Shown: one piece after another, positions 56,016-64,000 of the stretch
Layout: each line of letters starts with the position of its first letter
How positions within the stretch are numbered: position 1 is the stretch's first letter
Source of the DNA: Bathymodiolus brooksi
Lineage: Eukaryota > Mollusca > Bivalvia > Mytilida > Modiolidae
Length of the DNA stretch: 64,000 nucleotides
NCBI GenBank assembly: GCA_963680875.1
Contig: OY804579.1
Span: forward strand, 32,969,804-33,033,803
Direction: 5' to 3'
Translations under genes and position numbers: made by a program
Notes under the pieces: model-generated
Told to the model about the DNA's origin: nothing
The model's input: the letters and a program-made list of their open reading frames with translations, nothing else
The model's database searches: none

Positions 56016-57352
56016 CTATTGCCGGTCCATATATATAAGAGGAGGCCGCTTTCTCTTGTAAACCTTGACTGTATCTTTCTTAGCTGACTTGTTCTTAAAC
56101 ATCTTGTATTGATGTGATCGTGTCTTCTTCTTTACATTGTTATTTAATGGTAGAAACATTCCTATTGTGTCTGCAAACAAACGCATTACATAGTTTGTTA
56201 GTCCATATGTTGTAGTTCTTTTAACTAGATCACTTTTTGCTTTGGAAATCCCCACATTTAAAGTTGCGTTCAGCATGGTCATCATAATCCACAATAAAAA
56301 GAAGACAAATAAAAAATAATATGCTCTTCCAATGATCGGTTCCACGGTAAATATATCATTGATGCTATTTTTTCCAATAATGGCATTAGTTAATGTCGTT
56401 GATGACACAAACAGACTTTTGTATGTCTCTAGCTGTCGACCAAATATTAAATGACCAAATACCACAAAGGCTAGATATATGATTAGGAACATAATTAAAC
56501 ATCCACAAAGATCACGGCTGACATGAGAAAAAATATAGCCCATCCGATTCACCCTTCTGTTGTAACTTAGGACTTTCATGAGTCGCAATGAAATTAAAAA
56601 TATTATAGTAGCTAAAACAATGTTGAACAATTCATCCCAATAGGCAATATGACTGAAATTCACGAATTTGTTTTTATTTTCCCCAAATTTCTTCATAGCA
56701 TAATCTATCATGATCCATCTTGTCAAATACAATGCAGTGCAAACAAAAAATAATAAGATAATGAATATATCTAGAATATTCCATATGTCTTTCAAAATCT
56801 GTTTTCCATAACGGTATAGGTTAATAACTTTTCTGACTGAAAATATCAACATACCAATGAGAGCTAAAATTTCGCATAGAAATGTGAACACCCCCAAGGT
56901 ACCGACGTGTTGGTAAGGTCGAAATGGCTTTATTGACGTTGAAGTAAAAACACCTCCTGTTTCCGGAAATTCACACAGAAGAGATATGTAAATAAAAACA
57001 TTGTCATCAACATTATACAGTGTCATCTCGATGAAAACCGCTCTCGTTTTACGGTCAATCCACATATAGTTGTGCAAGTCGCTTAACATTTGCTTCGATA
57101 TCTTAAAGTTGACGAACAAATCAGCAATATAGCCTCCTCCGCCATAAGTAGAATGTATACCCATTTTAGGTAGTCCCCAATTAGCAGCAGACGACACATG
57201 TTTCCATGCGGCGTATGATATATTATATATATCATCGCCATTAGGACATGGTTCTTGACCCCAGCCGACACAATGATTATCGTCTTCTTCTCCCAATATG
57301 GAATAATCACCATAACATGACGTCATGTTCAGAAATGAGTACTGGCATAGCT
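56016..57352 (-). CDS. Polycystin-family channel protein, last coding exon (extracellular domain end, S2-S6, C-tail)
   Basis: This exon codes for 444 residues. It starts after a TTTATTTCAG acceptor at 57,353, not at the internal ATG at 57,326: the phase matches the upstream exon (G|AG gives Glu) and adds LCQYSFLN. Counting from that Met, the extracellular polycystin domain shows YGGGGYIADL (61-70), RTRAVFIEMTLYN (94-105) and EFPETGG (119-125). Hydrophobic segments follow at about 142-164 (S2), 182-206 (S3), 233-253 (S4), 276-296 (S5) and 335-358 (S6). LMKVLSYNRRVNR (249-261) is the usual S4-S5 signature. The pore loop reads AIIGKNSI (315-322), with Lys where PKD2 has Asp after LG. The tail is about 75 basic residues with no evident coiled coil or EF-hand, which favours a PKD1-like over a PKD2-like protein. 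Family call firm; subfamily uncertain. Confidence 0.88.
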
Positions 57353-58292
57353 CTGAAATAAAATGGCAACGTTTTTATTTGGAAGAAATAGTAGACAGAA
57401 CTGTAAAAACAAATGTTACGTTATCAAATAAACATGATAATGGAAACTCATCGATATCGATAGCAACGGCTATCGATAATCCAGATATAAAAAGATTGGT
57501 GAGTATTATTGTCATCCATTTGTCAAAGGGATATCGAAATTTATGATTCTGTGTAGCATATTCCCCATCTTAAATTTCATGTTTTACATGATTGGCCGTA
57601 TGTTAAATAACTGTCACTTTTAACTCGTTTTATGCGTACACCTGCTTTTTTTCTTTTTTGTATCCAATGCTGTCGTACTTTCTCGTGTTTTTCACGAACA
57701 GTGATTGAAGTGTTGACAAGGGTAGGATCGGTAATTTAAAAAAAAACTCTTCTCACAGATTCCCTTTTCGTTAGTGCAATTAAACGCTTGACGTAAAGTC
57801 ATATTGATTTTGTAAATATCCAAATATAATTATACGACGTTATTTTACGATTTACATAATATTTAATGATAAAATTGCAACTGATGCTGATATACATACT
57901 GACTTGACGCCACGGCTCTTTCGGAAGAGATTTAATTGCAGGTATAACCCGATAATGGATTATGCCTTTTGTCTCCTCATATTGAAGAGTTCTAAAAACT
58001 GGCAATTACCATTATTTGGTGCTACATGAAACTGCAATCACCAAATCCTACATTACAGTAGACTATTTTTAACTTTTATTGACACACATGTCTTTTATTT
58101 ACTGCCATTTAAATTATCACCCTAACTTGTTAAGACTTTGGCGTTTTCCTTTGATTATAATAAGTCATCTATCTTGAAGGTCAAATTCAAATAACATCAA
58201 AATTATTGTATTACTGGCATCAGTGTTTTTTTTTAAAGCAAATAAAAACGTCATGAGGAAAAACAACCTGTTTACTATTATATATACAGTAC
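57353..58292 (-). other. Polycystin gene intron (940 bp, phase 1)
   Basis: Bounded on the minus strand by donor AAGAAG|GTACTG at 58,293/58,292 and acceptor TTTATTTCAG|AG at 57,353/57,352. The short frames on either strand inside it show no family signature, and I see no transposon in it. Confidence 0.8.
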
Positions 58293-58467
58293 CTTCTTTA
58301 ACTCTTAATTGTCTCAGTCTCAATGAGCCCACTCTAAAATTGATTTGATCTTCAACATGCAATCTTTCGTATGCATTGAGTAGGTCACCAGTAACAGAAT
58401 ACCGTGGAAATATAAATGGAACTAGGGTTTCATCAAAGTATCTGTACAAACTGTCAGTGGATATTAC
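58293..58467 (-). CDS. Polycystin-family channel protein, internal exon (extracellular polycystin domain)
   Basis: 175-bp exon coding for 58 residues plus one base, starting VISTDSLYRYFDETLVP and ending FRVGSLRLRQLRVKE. The FRVG-x-x-RLRQLRVK block is the hallmark of the first half of the polycystin (TOP) domain between S1 and S2. The acceptor is TTCTCCATTAAG|GTA (58,468/58,467), phase 0, matching the phase-0 end of the exon before it. The donor is GAAG|GTACTG, phase 1, matching the next exon. An open frame extends 5' of the acceptor to 58,482 but is intronic by this model. The acceptor ends in AAG, slightly weaker than CAG. Confidence 0.87.
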
Positions 58468-59315
58468 CTTAATGGAGAACAAATATTGTACTCAGTGTAT
58501 ACTCAGGAACAAAATAGATAGTATTTATTTACTGTTAGCAAAAGAAAATGAACTAAATTGTATCACTTTGAGATGATGAAAAGCAGTAAAAGAGATATTT
58601 CTATACATTTTACTTTTATCTGAATTTCAGATTATTTTCTGTCATGTTCATTTACACCCAATCTGATTAATTATAGCTGTTATAATACGCCATCCCCCTC
58701 CCAATAACATCTGACAGAACCCCTTTTAGAGGTTACATACAAATGAACTTTGCTTAATGAATACTTATTTTAAAAAATATCAACAAATTGGGAAGTTTTA
58801 TGTTTACAATGGGATAATAAAAAGGCGCAAATGGCACTGTTAAGATTTTGTCAGGGACGTTTTCATTGGCTGATCACGAGTACATCTGAACATGACCTAT
58901 AAATCGGTTCTGTCAGCTGATAGTGGGATCGTAGTATATTATAACAGCTGATATTAATCATATTGATTTTGATCTGCATTATGTTAAAGTGATTGTGTTT
59001 AAAGATATCATTATTGATCATAAGTATAATTATACAAATACGATTCCAGTTCTGTTAATTGGTATAAATCATTATATTACTCTTACTTAGAGTCTTTAAA
59101 TACAATAATTATGTAATAACTCCATGAGAAAATGAAATAATTGTACATATGTCTGAATCTCATTAGCCTTCATGTTCTATTGATATAAAGAAGGAAATAT
59201 TAGCAATTAGAAGCAAAACAACCAGTCCTAAATTTTCATTAAAATAATAATATTTTGATTTTGTTGAAATATCGATAATTATTAAGGTTTATGAGGTTAT
59301 GCTGAAGATGATTAC
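58468..59315 (-). other. Polycystin gene intron (848 bp, phase 0)
   Basis: Lies between donor AACCAG|GTAATC (59,316/59,315) and acceptor CATTAAG|GTAATA (58,468/58,467) on the minus strand. Very AT-rich; I see no coding signature, RNA gene or transposon in it. Confidence 0.78.
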
Positions 59316-59580
59316 CTGGTTGAATTTTATATTGGCGGTTCCTTTACTGACATTTGTCACTGTTATCAACTGTTGATCAAAATGTTGTTTGGCATAAAAC
59401 CAGCGTGGATCTCTGTTGCCAAAGCTAACCAAGTACAGCATAGCCAAGAACACCATGTATAATAATAACTCAATGAACGTTCTCCTTAGTCTAAGTTCTG
59501 CCTTACGACGCTTCTTTAGTCTTAATATATGATCATTTCTCAATGGTGTAACTGTTTCTTTACATATATCTACAATAATT
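59316..59580 (-). CDS. Polycystin-family channel protein, exon with S1
   Basis: Minus-strand frame with a basic stretch LRLKKRRKAELRLRR, a single hydrophobic helix FIELLLYMVFLAMLYLVSF and then GNRDPRWFY, the conserved segment that closes S1 in PKD1-type polycystins. It ends at FNQ with a consensus donor CAG|GTAATC at 59,316. The 5' boundary is uncertain: AG dinucleotides would allow a start at 59,580, 59,569 or 59,551. I list the first AG downstream of a short pyrimidine run. The frame stays open to 59,639, but an in-frame TAA lies in the sequence that preceded the LINE insertion, so the exon cannot have extended much further. No earlier exon is recognisable in the window, so the gene is seen only from S1 on. 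Confidence 0.8.
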
Positions 59581-59630
59581 CTGATATTTTTAGTTATTGC
59601 ATCATTCAGAAAACAGATTACATATTTCAG

Positions 59631-59643
59631 AATAGGCACATGT
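59631..59643. repeat. Target-site duplication, left copy
   Basis: AATAGGCACATGT, identical to 61,007-61,019. It flanks the poly(A) (plus-strand T run) side of the LINE and marks the integration site upstream of the polycystin S1 exon. A following T at 59,644 and 61,020 could make it 14 bp, but that base is ambiguous with the T run. Confidence 0.92.
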
Positions 59644-61006
59644 TTTTTTTTTTTTACTTTTATTTTTTTTAGACATTTTCAAAATATATACATAACAAAC
59701 ACAGACATTACACAACAGCACAGACAAAGACATTATTTGTACATACATTTTCAATACAAACATATGAAATGTTGTGTCCCCTTGTCTCCATGCAATAAAC
59801 CAAATACATAGTTTATTTAAGAATATATGTCATCAGATTTTGATTTACCCCCTATATATAATTATATGTACATGAGTTTCTAATATAAGTTTCTTATGTA
59901 TAAATTATTTTCTTGCATGTTGACAAAAGTAGACCACTATAAATTAAGTTCATGTATGTAACACCATTTATTATCATGTTTGTACATTTTATTTTCAACA
60001 AGTGCATTAATCTTTTCGATTTTCTCTTTTTGTTTAACTTTAACTTTGAAAATGTTAAGGAATGGTTTTGTGTCAGTCCATTTACAACAGTGAATATAAT
60101 TTCTTGCCACAAGGAATAAAAATGGAACAATTTTATGCAAGGAGCTTTCATCTGAAAAAATACCTAAAACTGTTTCTTTTGGGGTTAATTCAAAAACTTC
60201 TAAATCTAAAGCTGATGAAAGCCAGATATTAAATGAAGTCCAAAATCTCTTTGCCACAGGGCAGCCCCACAGATAGTGTAAGATGGAGTCTTCTTCTTGG
60301 TTACAGAAATTACATAATGCACTGTTTTTTGTTCCCATTTTGTGTAATAACTTGTTATTTGGAAGTATATGATGCAGAAGCTTGAACTGAAAATTTCTTA
60401 ATTTTGTATCATTTGTGATTCTATAAATATCATTAAACAACATACTACCATCTAGTTCAGTATCAAGTTTTTGTTCCCATTTCACAATGCCTTTTACAAA
60501 ATTTTCTTTTTCATCTTTTTCTATGAAATATTTGTATATATATTTTGAAATATCTTTCCTCTGCATCATATTAGTAATCGAAGGTGGTTTCATTTCCAAG
60601 TCATCAGTAATGTAATGTTTTTTAATAACAGATATAATACCATAATATGTAATAGCATTTATATTCACATTGCATTTATCAAGAAACATTTGATATGTTA
60701 GAAATCTATTATTGTCATCAATGAGGTCCTCTATCTTTTTAATGCCATTTTCTGACATGCATTTTAAATAAAGTACTCTGTCATTTATCTTCAAGTGTGA
60801 ATTGTACCATATAAAGTCTGTTTTTGTGACTTTATTTGAGTCATCATTAAAGTTTAAAGATGAGTACCACAAGAGTAAATCCTGCCAAAATTTTGATTTG
60901 ATAACCAACTTATGAGCATCTTTTAAATTTAAATTACTCTCCCATATAATCTTATCTTGTAATCGTGAACAACGGGCACATATCAAATGTTTCCAAAATG
61001 CATTGT
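59643..61006 (-). mobile_element. 5'-truncated L1-like LINE insertion with poly(A) and target duplication
   Basis: Minus-strand element of about 1.36 kb. Its 3' end is an A run (T13 on the plus strand, 59,643-59,655) preceded by AATAAA (59,659-59,664). The 3' UTR occupies about 59,665-59,936 and the coding remnant 59,937-61,006. Perfect 13-bp flanks at 59,631 and 61,007 show insertion by target-primed reverse transcription with 5' truncation. It lies 50-90 bp upstream of the polycystin S1 exon, in the same transcriptional direction, so its polyadenylation signal is in sense with the gene. The intact reading frame, long A run and perfect duplication indicate a young insertion. Confidence 0.93.
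59937..61006 (-). pseudogene. LINE ORF2 C-terminal region (zinc-binding domain)
   Basis: About 356 codons of open LINE sequence. The open frame actually starts at 61,037 with MPDVLVTCAY, but those ten codons come from the flank and target duplication. The signature is KLRNFQFKLLHHILPNNK followed by CNFC-x8-H-x4-C (CNFC at frame residues 242-245, last Cys at 259) and AKRFW, the zinc-binding module at the end of L1/Tx1-type ORF2 proteins (zf-RVT). The endonuclease and polymerase catalytic domains are missing through 5' truncation, so the protein could not drive retrotransposition. The C-terminus is lysine-rich (KVKVKQKEKIEK). Confidence 0.85.
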
Positions 61007-61019
61007 AATAGGCACATGT
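61007..61019. repeat. Target-site duplication, right copy
   Basis: AATAGGCACATGT, identical to 59,631-59,643, bounding the truncated 5' end of the minus-strand LINE. The following host sequence continues into the presumed upstream intron of the polycystin gene. Confidence 0.92.
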
Positions 61020-62320
61020 TACCAACACGTCCGGCATTCTAGTTTTAATTCAAGTTGTGGTGTCTTGCTGTAAGATTCACCAATTTGATTTCTCTCCATG
61101 ATAACCATGATCTATCTGCGGACATGACAGTTATAATATGTCTAAGGTTAGAGAGATTATGCAATGCCTCCTGTTAATGAGATTTAATAATAAGCCGCAT
61201 TTTGTATAATTTCACAAATGTTGGCGACGTTTGATAAACTCCATAGCGAAAACCAAAAGAATACCACACTGTGGGAAATAATATTCATTTCAATGGTTCA
61301 ATAATATTATCTACTTGATTGAAACATTAACAACTAAAGCTATGCCAACATCATATTTCCACGTACTTCTATGTTATGTATACCGTATATCAGTAACAGT
61401 TCATATTCAATGAAATCTGTTACTCTGCTGATAAATCACGTCTATTACAGCGTTAAAACATGTTTATACAGGACAATATCTTTAATCGTACAAAACGGGC
61501 TTAATAAAAACGTATAAATTGAAATATGGCTAAACCGTACCCTGAAAAATGCGAAATCCTGTATAATCTGAACATGGGAAATCTTTTTTAGTCTATCTTG
61601 TATAAACTGATCAAAAACTGATCCCAATGAGGTTCTGTTTTGAGAGGATTCACTGTATATCTAAATAAATACACACGAACCGTTTCTAGAATAAATAATC
61701 CATCAATCAAAGTGTGCAGGAAAACTTTACATGATCCAGTCATACAACATTAATTTTCTCTAGTTATTTGGACCACTGGATAGTTTCTAATGTTCATTTG
61801 CATCCATATCCTGTCTTGATAACTGAGTGTGTCCACTTAAATTTAATGAATAAATTAATAATGCTTAAAAATATTTACCACTGCCAAAAGAAAACACAGC
61901 ACGTCTTTTTGATTCCAGAAGAAGTTGTTCTCTGTCGTAAGTTATTTTATTTTCTTTTTTCTTTTTGACAATAAATGACAACACCATGGACAAAATAATT
62001 ATCTGAAACAAGAAATGTGTATTGATCATGTTAATCTATGACACAATTATTGATGAACCCGTTTTATGTTTTTGATCTATGAAATAAATTAAAAAAAATA
62101 TACCAACACAATTATTGATGAAACAGTTTATAATATTTTGTTGACAATACACCTTCGAGTTTAATAGCTGTAATTCCTATACGAAAATCATTGTAGCGAG
62201 GACAACCCAATTGTTAGCTAGTATTGTCATGGCATGACATCAATAGCTTAAAGATATCAAAACGGGTCAACAAATGATTATTGACAATATAATGGCCAAA
62301 TTAAAAAAGATAAAAATAAC
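61020..62320. other. No recognisable gene (1.3 kb), presumed polycystin intron or flank
   Basis: AT-rich sequence. Open frames at 61,445-61,627 (minus) and 61,768-61,968 (plus) have no family motif and no supported splice sites. I looked on the minus strand for earlier polycystin exons (PLAT, GAIN/GPS or extra membrane segments) and could not support any. A short direct repeat, ACACAATTATTGATGAA, occurs near 62,041 and 62,106. Confidence 0.6.
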
Positions 62321-62409
62321 CTACAAAACACTACACAGAAAAATAAAAGACCAAGCAACATGAATCCCACTAAAATCCCGATGGTGAACGCATGTTCCCA
62401 GGAAGGATA
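62321..62409 (-). mobile_element. Fragment of the 3' tail of the reverse-transcriptase element
   Basis: About 89 bp align by eye with the non-coding tail of copy 1 (52,669-52,754): both share AAAACACTACACAGAAAA, then an A-rich run, GAGCAACACGAACCCAAC or CAAGCAACATGAATCCCAC, and a GGAAAGG/GGAAGG end. It is in the same orientation as copy 1. No coding part is attached, so it is a solo remnant. Confidence 0.6.
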
Positions 62410-62563
62410 GACATATTAATTTGGATATTTTTTGTCTAACTGTGATACACATGGAAAAAAAACCCATAGATTAGCTTGTGTTGTCATTATTAAATCATTG
62501 TTACATGTAATTGTGGATAGATGGGATTTCATTTCCATGGCAATTGTCATAGCTCCCATTTAA

Positions 62564-63343
62564 AGTGACACACACAAACTACAAGAAGATCTTGACGCAG
62601 CGGCAAAATGGGGAAATGACTGGCTTATGCAATTCCATCCTGACAAATGCTCAGTCATGCACATAACAACTAAGAAGAATCCTATACATCACAAATACGT
62701 ACTCCATCAACATACTCTCCAAACTGAATCTTCAACAAAATATCTAGGCGTCACAATCCAATCAGATCTTAAATGGAATAAACACATAGACAACATCAGT
62801 TCAACAGCAAGCAAACATCTTAACTTTATTAAACGTAATCTAAAAGTAAATTCGAAGTCAGTGAAAGAGAAAGCATATACATCTTTGATACGACCAAAAT
62901 TAGAATACAGTAGCTGTGTATGGGACCCTCATACCAAATCTAACATCAGTAAATTCGAAATGGTCCAACGCAGAGCGGCCAGATACACCTGCAATATATT
63001 CCATAACACCAGCACTGTCACGAACATGCTTACAGAACTCAAATGGCCACAAATACAACTGAGAAGAACAAGAACACGCCTCATATTCTTCTGCAAAATT
63101 ATATATCATCTAGTCGCTATATATCCAACCAACCTACCAGTACCATCTGACAGTAGAACACGACAATACACACACATCCACTCATATAGACATATTCATA
63201 CAAGTTTAGACTCATATAAATACTCTTTCTATCCGAAAACCATTGTACAGTGGAACCTGCTCCCGGCTGCTGCTGTACAATGTCCCACACTCGACAGCTT
63301 CAAAGAACAGATACCACTATCTGTTCTCCAACAACACATCTAA
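62564..63343 (+). pseudogene. LINE reverse transcriptase, C-terminal part
   Basis: The open frame begins at 62,564, upstream of the first ATG (62,627), and reads LQEDLDAAAKWGNDWLMQF then HPDKCSVMHIT, the conserved segment after the YADD catalytic box in CR1/Jockey-type polymerases. It continues with KYLGVTIQSDLKWNKHI, LIRPKLEYSSCVWDPHTKSN and VQRRAAR, and closes with VQWNLLPAAAVQCPTLDSFK, the usual C-terminal signature of these proteins. The frame of about 260 codons has no break, so the truncated insertion is fairly young. The catalytic YADD and the endonuclease domain are absent, so it is not functional by itself. Confidence 0.85.
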
Positions 63344-63467
63344 TTATCAGTCAACTGTATATAGTTATCACCTTTATTTGAACGTTATCATAAAATTTGT
63401 TTACCCACGCATGTACGACACATAATCGTCAATAAGATGACGGCGTGCGGAAATTGAAAGAAGAAGA
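62564..63467 (+). mobile_element. 5'-truncated CR1/Jockey-like LINE
   Basis: Plus-strand remnant of a non-LTR retrotransposon: polymerase C-terminal coding (62,564-63,343) followed by a short 3' UTR ending in an AAAGAAGAAGA-type tail near 63,456-63,467, the simple-repeat ending usual in this group instead of poly(A). The 5' edge is set by an in-frame TAA at 62,561. I could not identify a convincing target-site duplication. It has no visible link to the L1-like LINE at 59,643-61,006, which belongs to a different clade and strand. Confidence 0.8.
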
Positions 63468-64000
63468 TTTAGAGTAGCTTGGATTCTACAGCACTAATTT
63501 CAAGTTCTATAACAAAACCAATGTTGGCACTAATCTGGGTTGAATTTCATATGTTTCATTCTATGTTAAATTGAGAATGTAATATTTAATTTTCAAAATA
63601 TTTCCAACGTTAAGAAGTGTATATTAAAAAGAGCTAATGAAAGCAACACTCTCTACACGTTATTGTTAATATTTTACAATATCAATTAACGGCGTTTAAT
63701 GACCCGTGTAGTATATTCAAACTGTTCTTGTTTACTATGTATCCCTTTCTTTCTTCGTACATTTCTCAATGAGGTTTGTTTTATTCACAATCCTTCTCAA
63801 ATAGAACAACTTTATAGTATCTTTTAATGATATGTAAATAACCATGTCAGTTATCAAAAGAAGAAGGGAATTTCGGTCTGATTACTATATAGAAATAACA
63901 ACAACAATAGTACAAATACGAAGATAAATCATAAAAATAGAGTTAGGGCAACACGACCTCCAATGAAATCAATAACAAGGTACCCTAGGGGTTAACGAAA
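63468..64000. other. No recognisable gene (about 0.5 kb)
   Basis: AT-rich sequence after the LINE tail. The last 110 bp (from about 63,890) has a phrase, GGGCAACACGACCTCCAATG, that vaguely recalls the reverse-transcriptase element tail at 52,690 and 62,350, but the match is too weak to annotate. Confidence 0.55.

Noticed and set aside
57325..57546. 73-codon plus-strand frame
   Set aside because: Overlaps the splice acceptor and intron of the minus-strand polycystin gene and has no family signature.
61021..61037. Host-encoded start of the 366-codon minus-strand frame (MPDVLVTCAY...)
   Set aside because: The first ten codons are flank and target-duplication sequence fused by chance to the LINE frame, not a fusion gene.
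61445..61627. 60-codon minus-strand frame as an upstream polycystin exon
   Set aside because: It has a hydrophobic stretch but no polycystin motif and no convincing splice sites.
62900..63109. 69-codon minus-strand frame
   Set aside because: Shadow of the plus-strand LINE polymerase frame.
63890..64000. Further copy of the reverse-transcriptase element tail
   Set aside because: Only a short phrase resembles it; the alignment by eye is too weak and the window ends.

Overview
This is eukaryotic DNA, most likely from a bivalve mollusc and probably a mussel (Mytilidae). The evidence is spliced exons with matching phases, a polycystin-type channel gene, non-LTR retrotransposons with target-site duplications, a tRNA-derived SINE of a kind common in molluscs, and pieces of a reverse-transcriptase element that I recall as very abundant in Mytilus genomes. 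The species call rests on memory and was not searched.

Layout. Bases 1 to about 52,205 (over 80% of the window) are one uninterrupted satellite array with an exact 50-bp, AT-rich monomer in a single orientation, about 1,044 copies. The array contains no genes. Its left end lies outside the window; its right end decays over the last few monomers. The monomers are arranged in nested higher-order repeats with offsets of 500, 999, 1,050, 2,350, 3,849, 4,349 and about 12-13 kb. The only length changes I found are eleven 1-bp deletions, ten of them the same allele.

Bases 52,206-56,015 are a transposon graveyard. A SINE with a 13-bp target duplication sits 15 bp outside the array. Beyond it are two minus-strand fragments of one reverse-transcriptase family, a 75-bp minisatellite, and a plus-strand fragment of a related retroelement protein.

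Bases 56,016-59,580 hold the only recognisable host gene, on the minus strand: the last three exons of a polycystin-family membrane protein (S1, extracellular polycystin domain, S2-S6, pore and a short basic tail). Splice phases agree at both junctions. The 5' part of the gene (expected PLAT/GAIN-type regions if PKD1-like) is not seen and should lie beyond 64,000 or in exons too short to recognise.

A 5'-truncated L1-like LINE with poly(A) and a perfect 13-bp target duplication (59,631-61,019) sits just upstream of the first visible exon, in the sense orientation of the gene. From 61,020 to the end is non-coding sequence with another retroelement tail fragment and a 5'-truncated CR1/Jockey-like LINE on the plus strand (62,564-63,467).

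There is no operon, CRISPR, phage or bacterial content. The most noteworthy item is the satellite: its strict length, its nested higher-order structure and its sharp edge.
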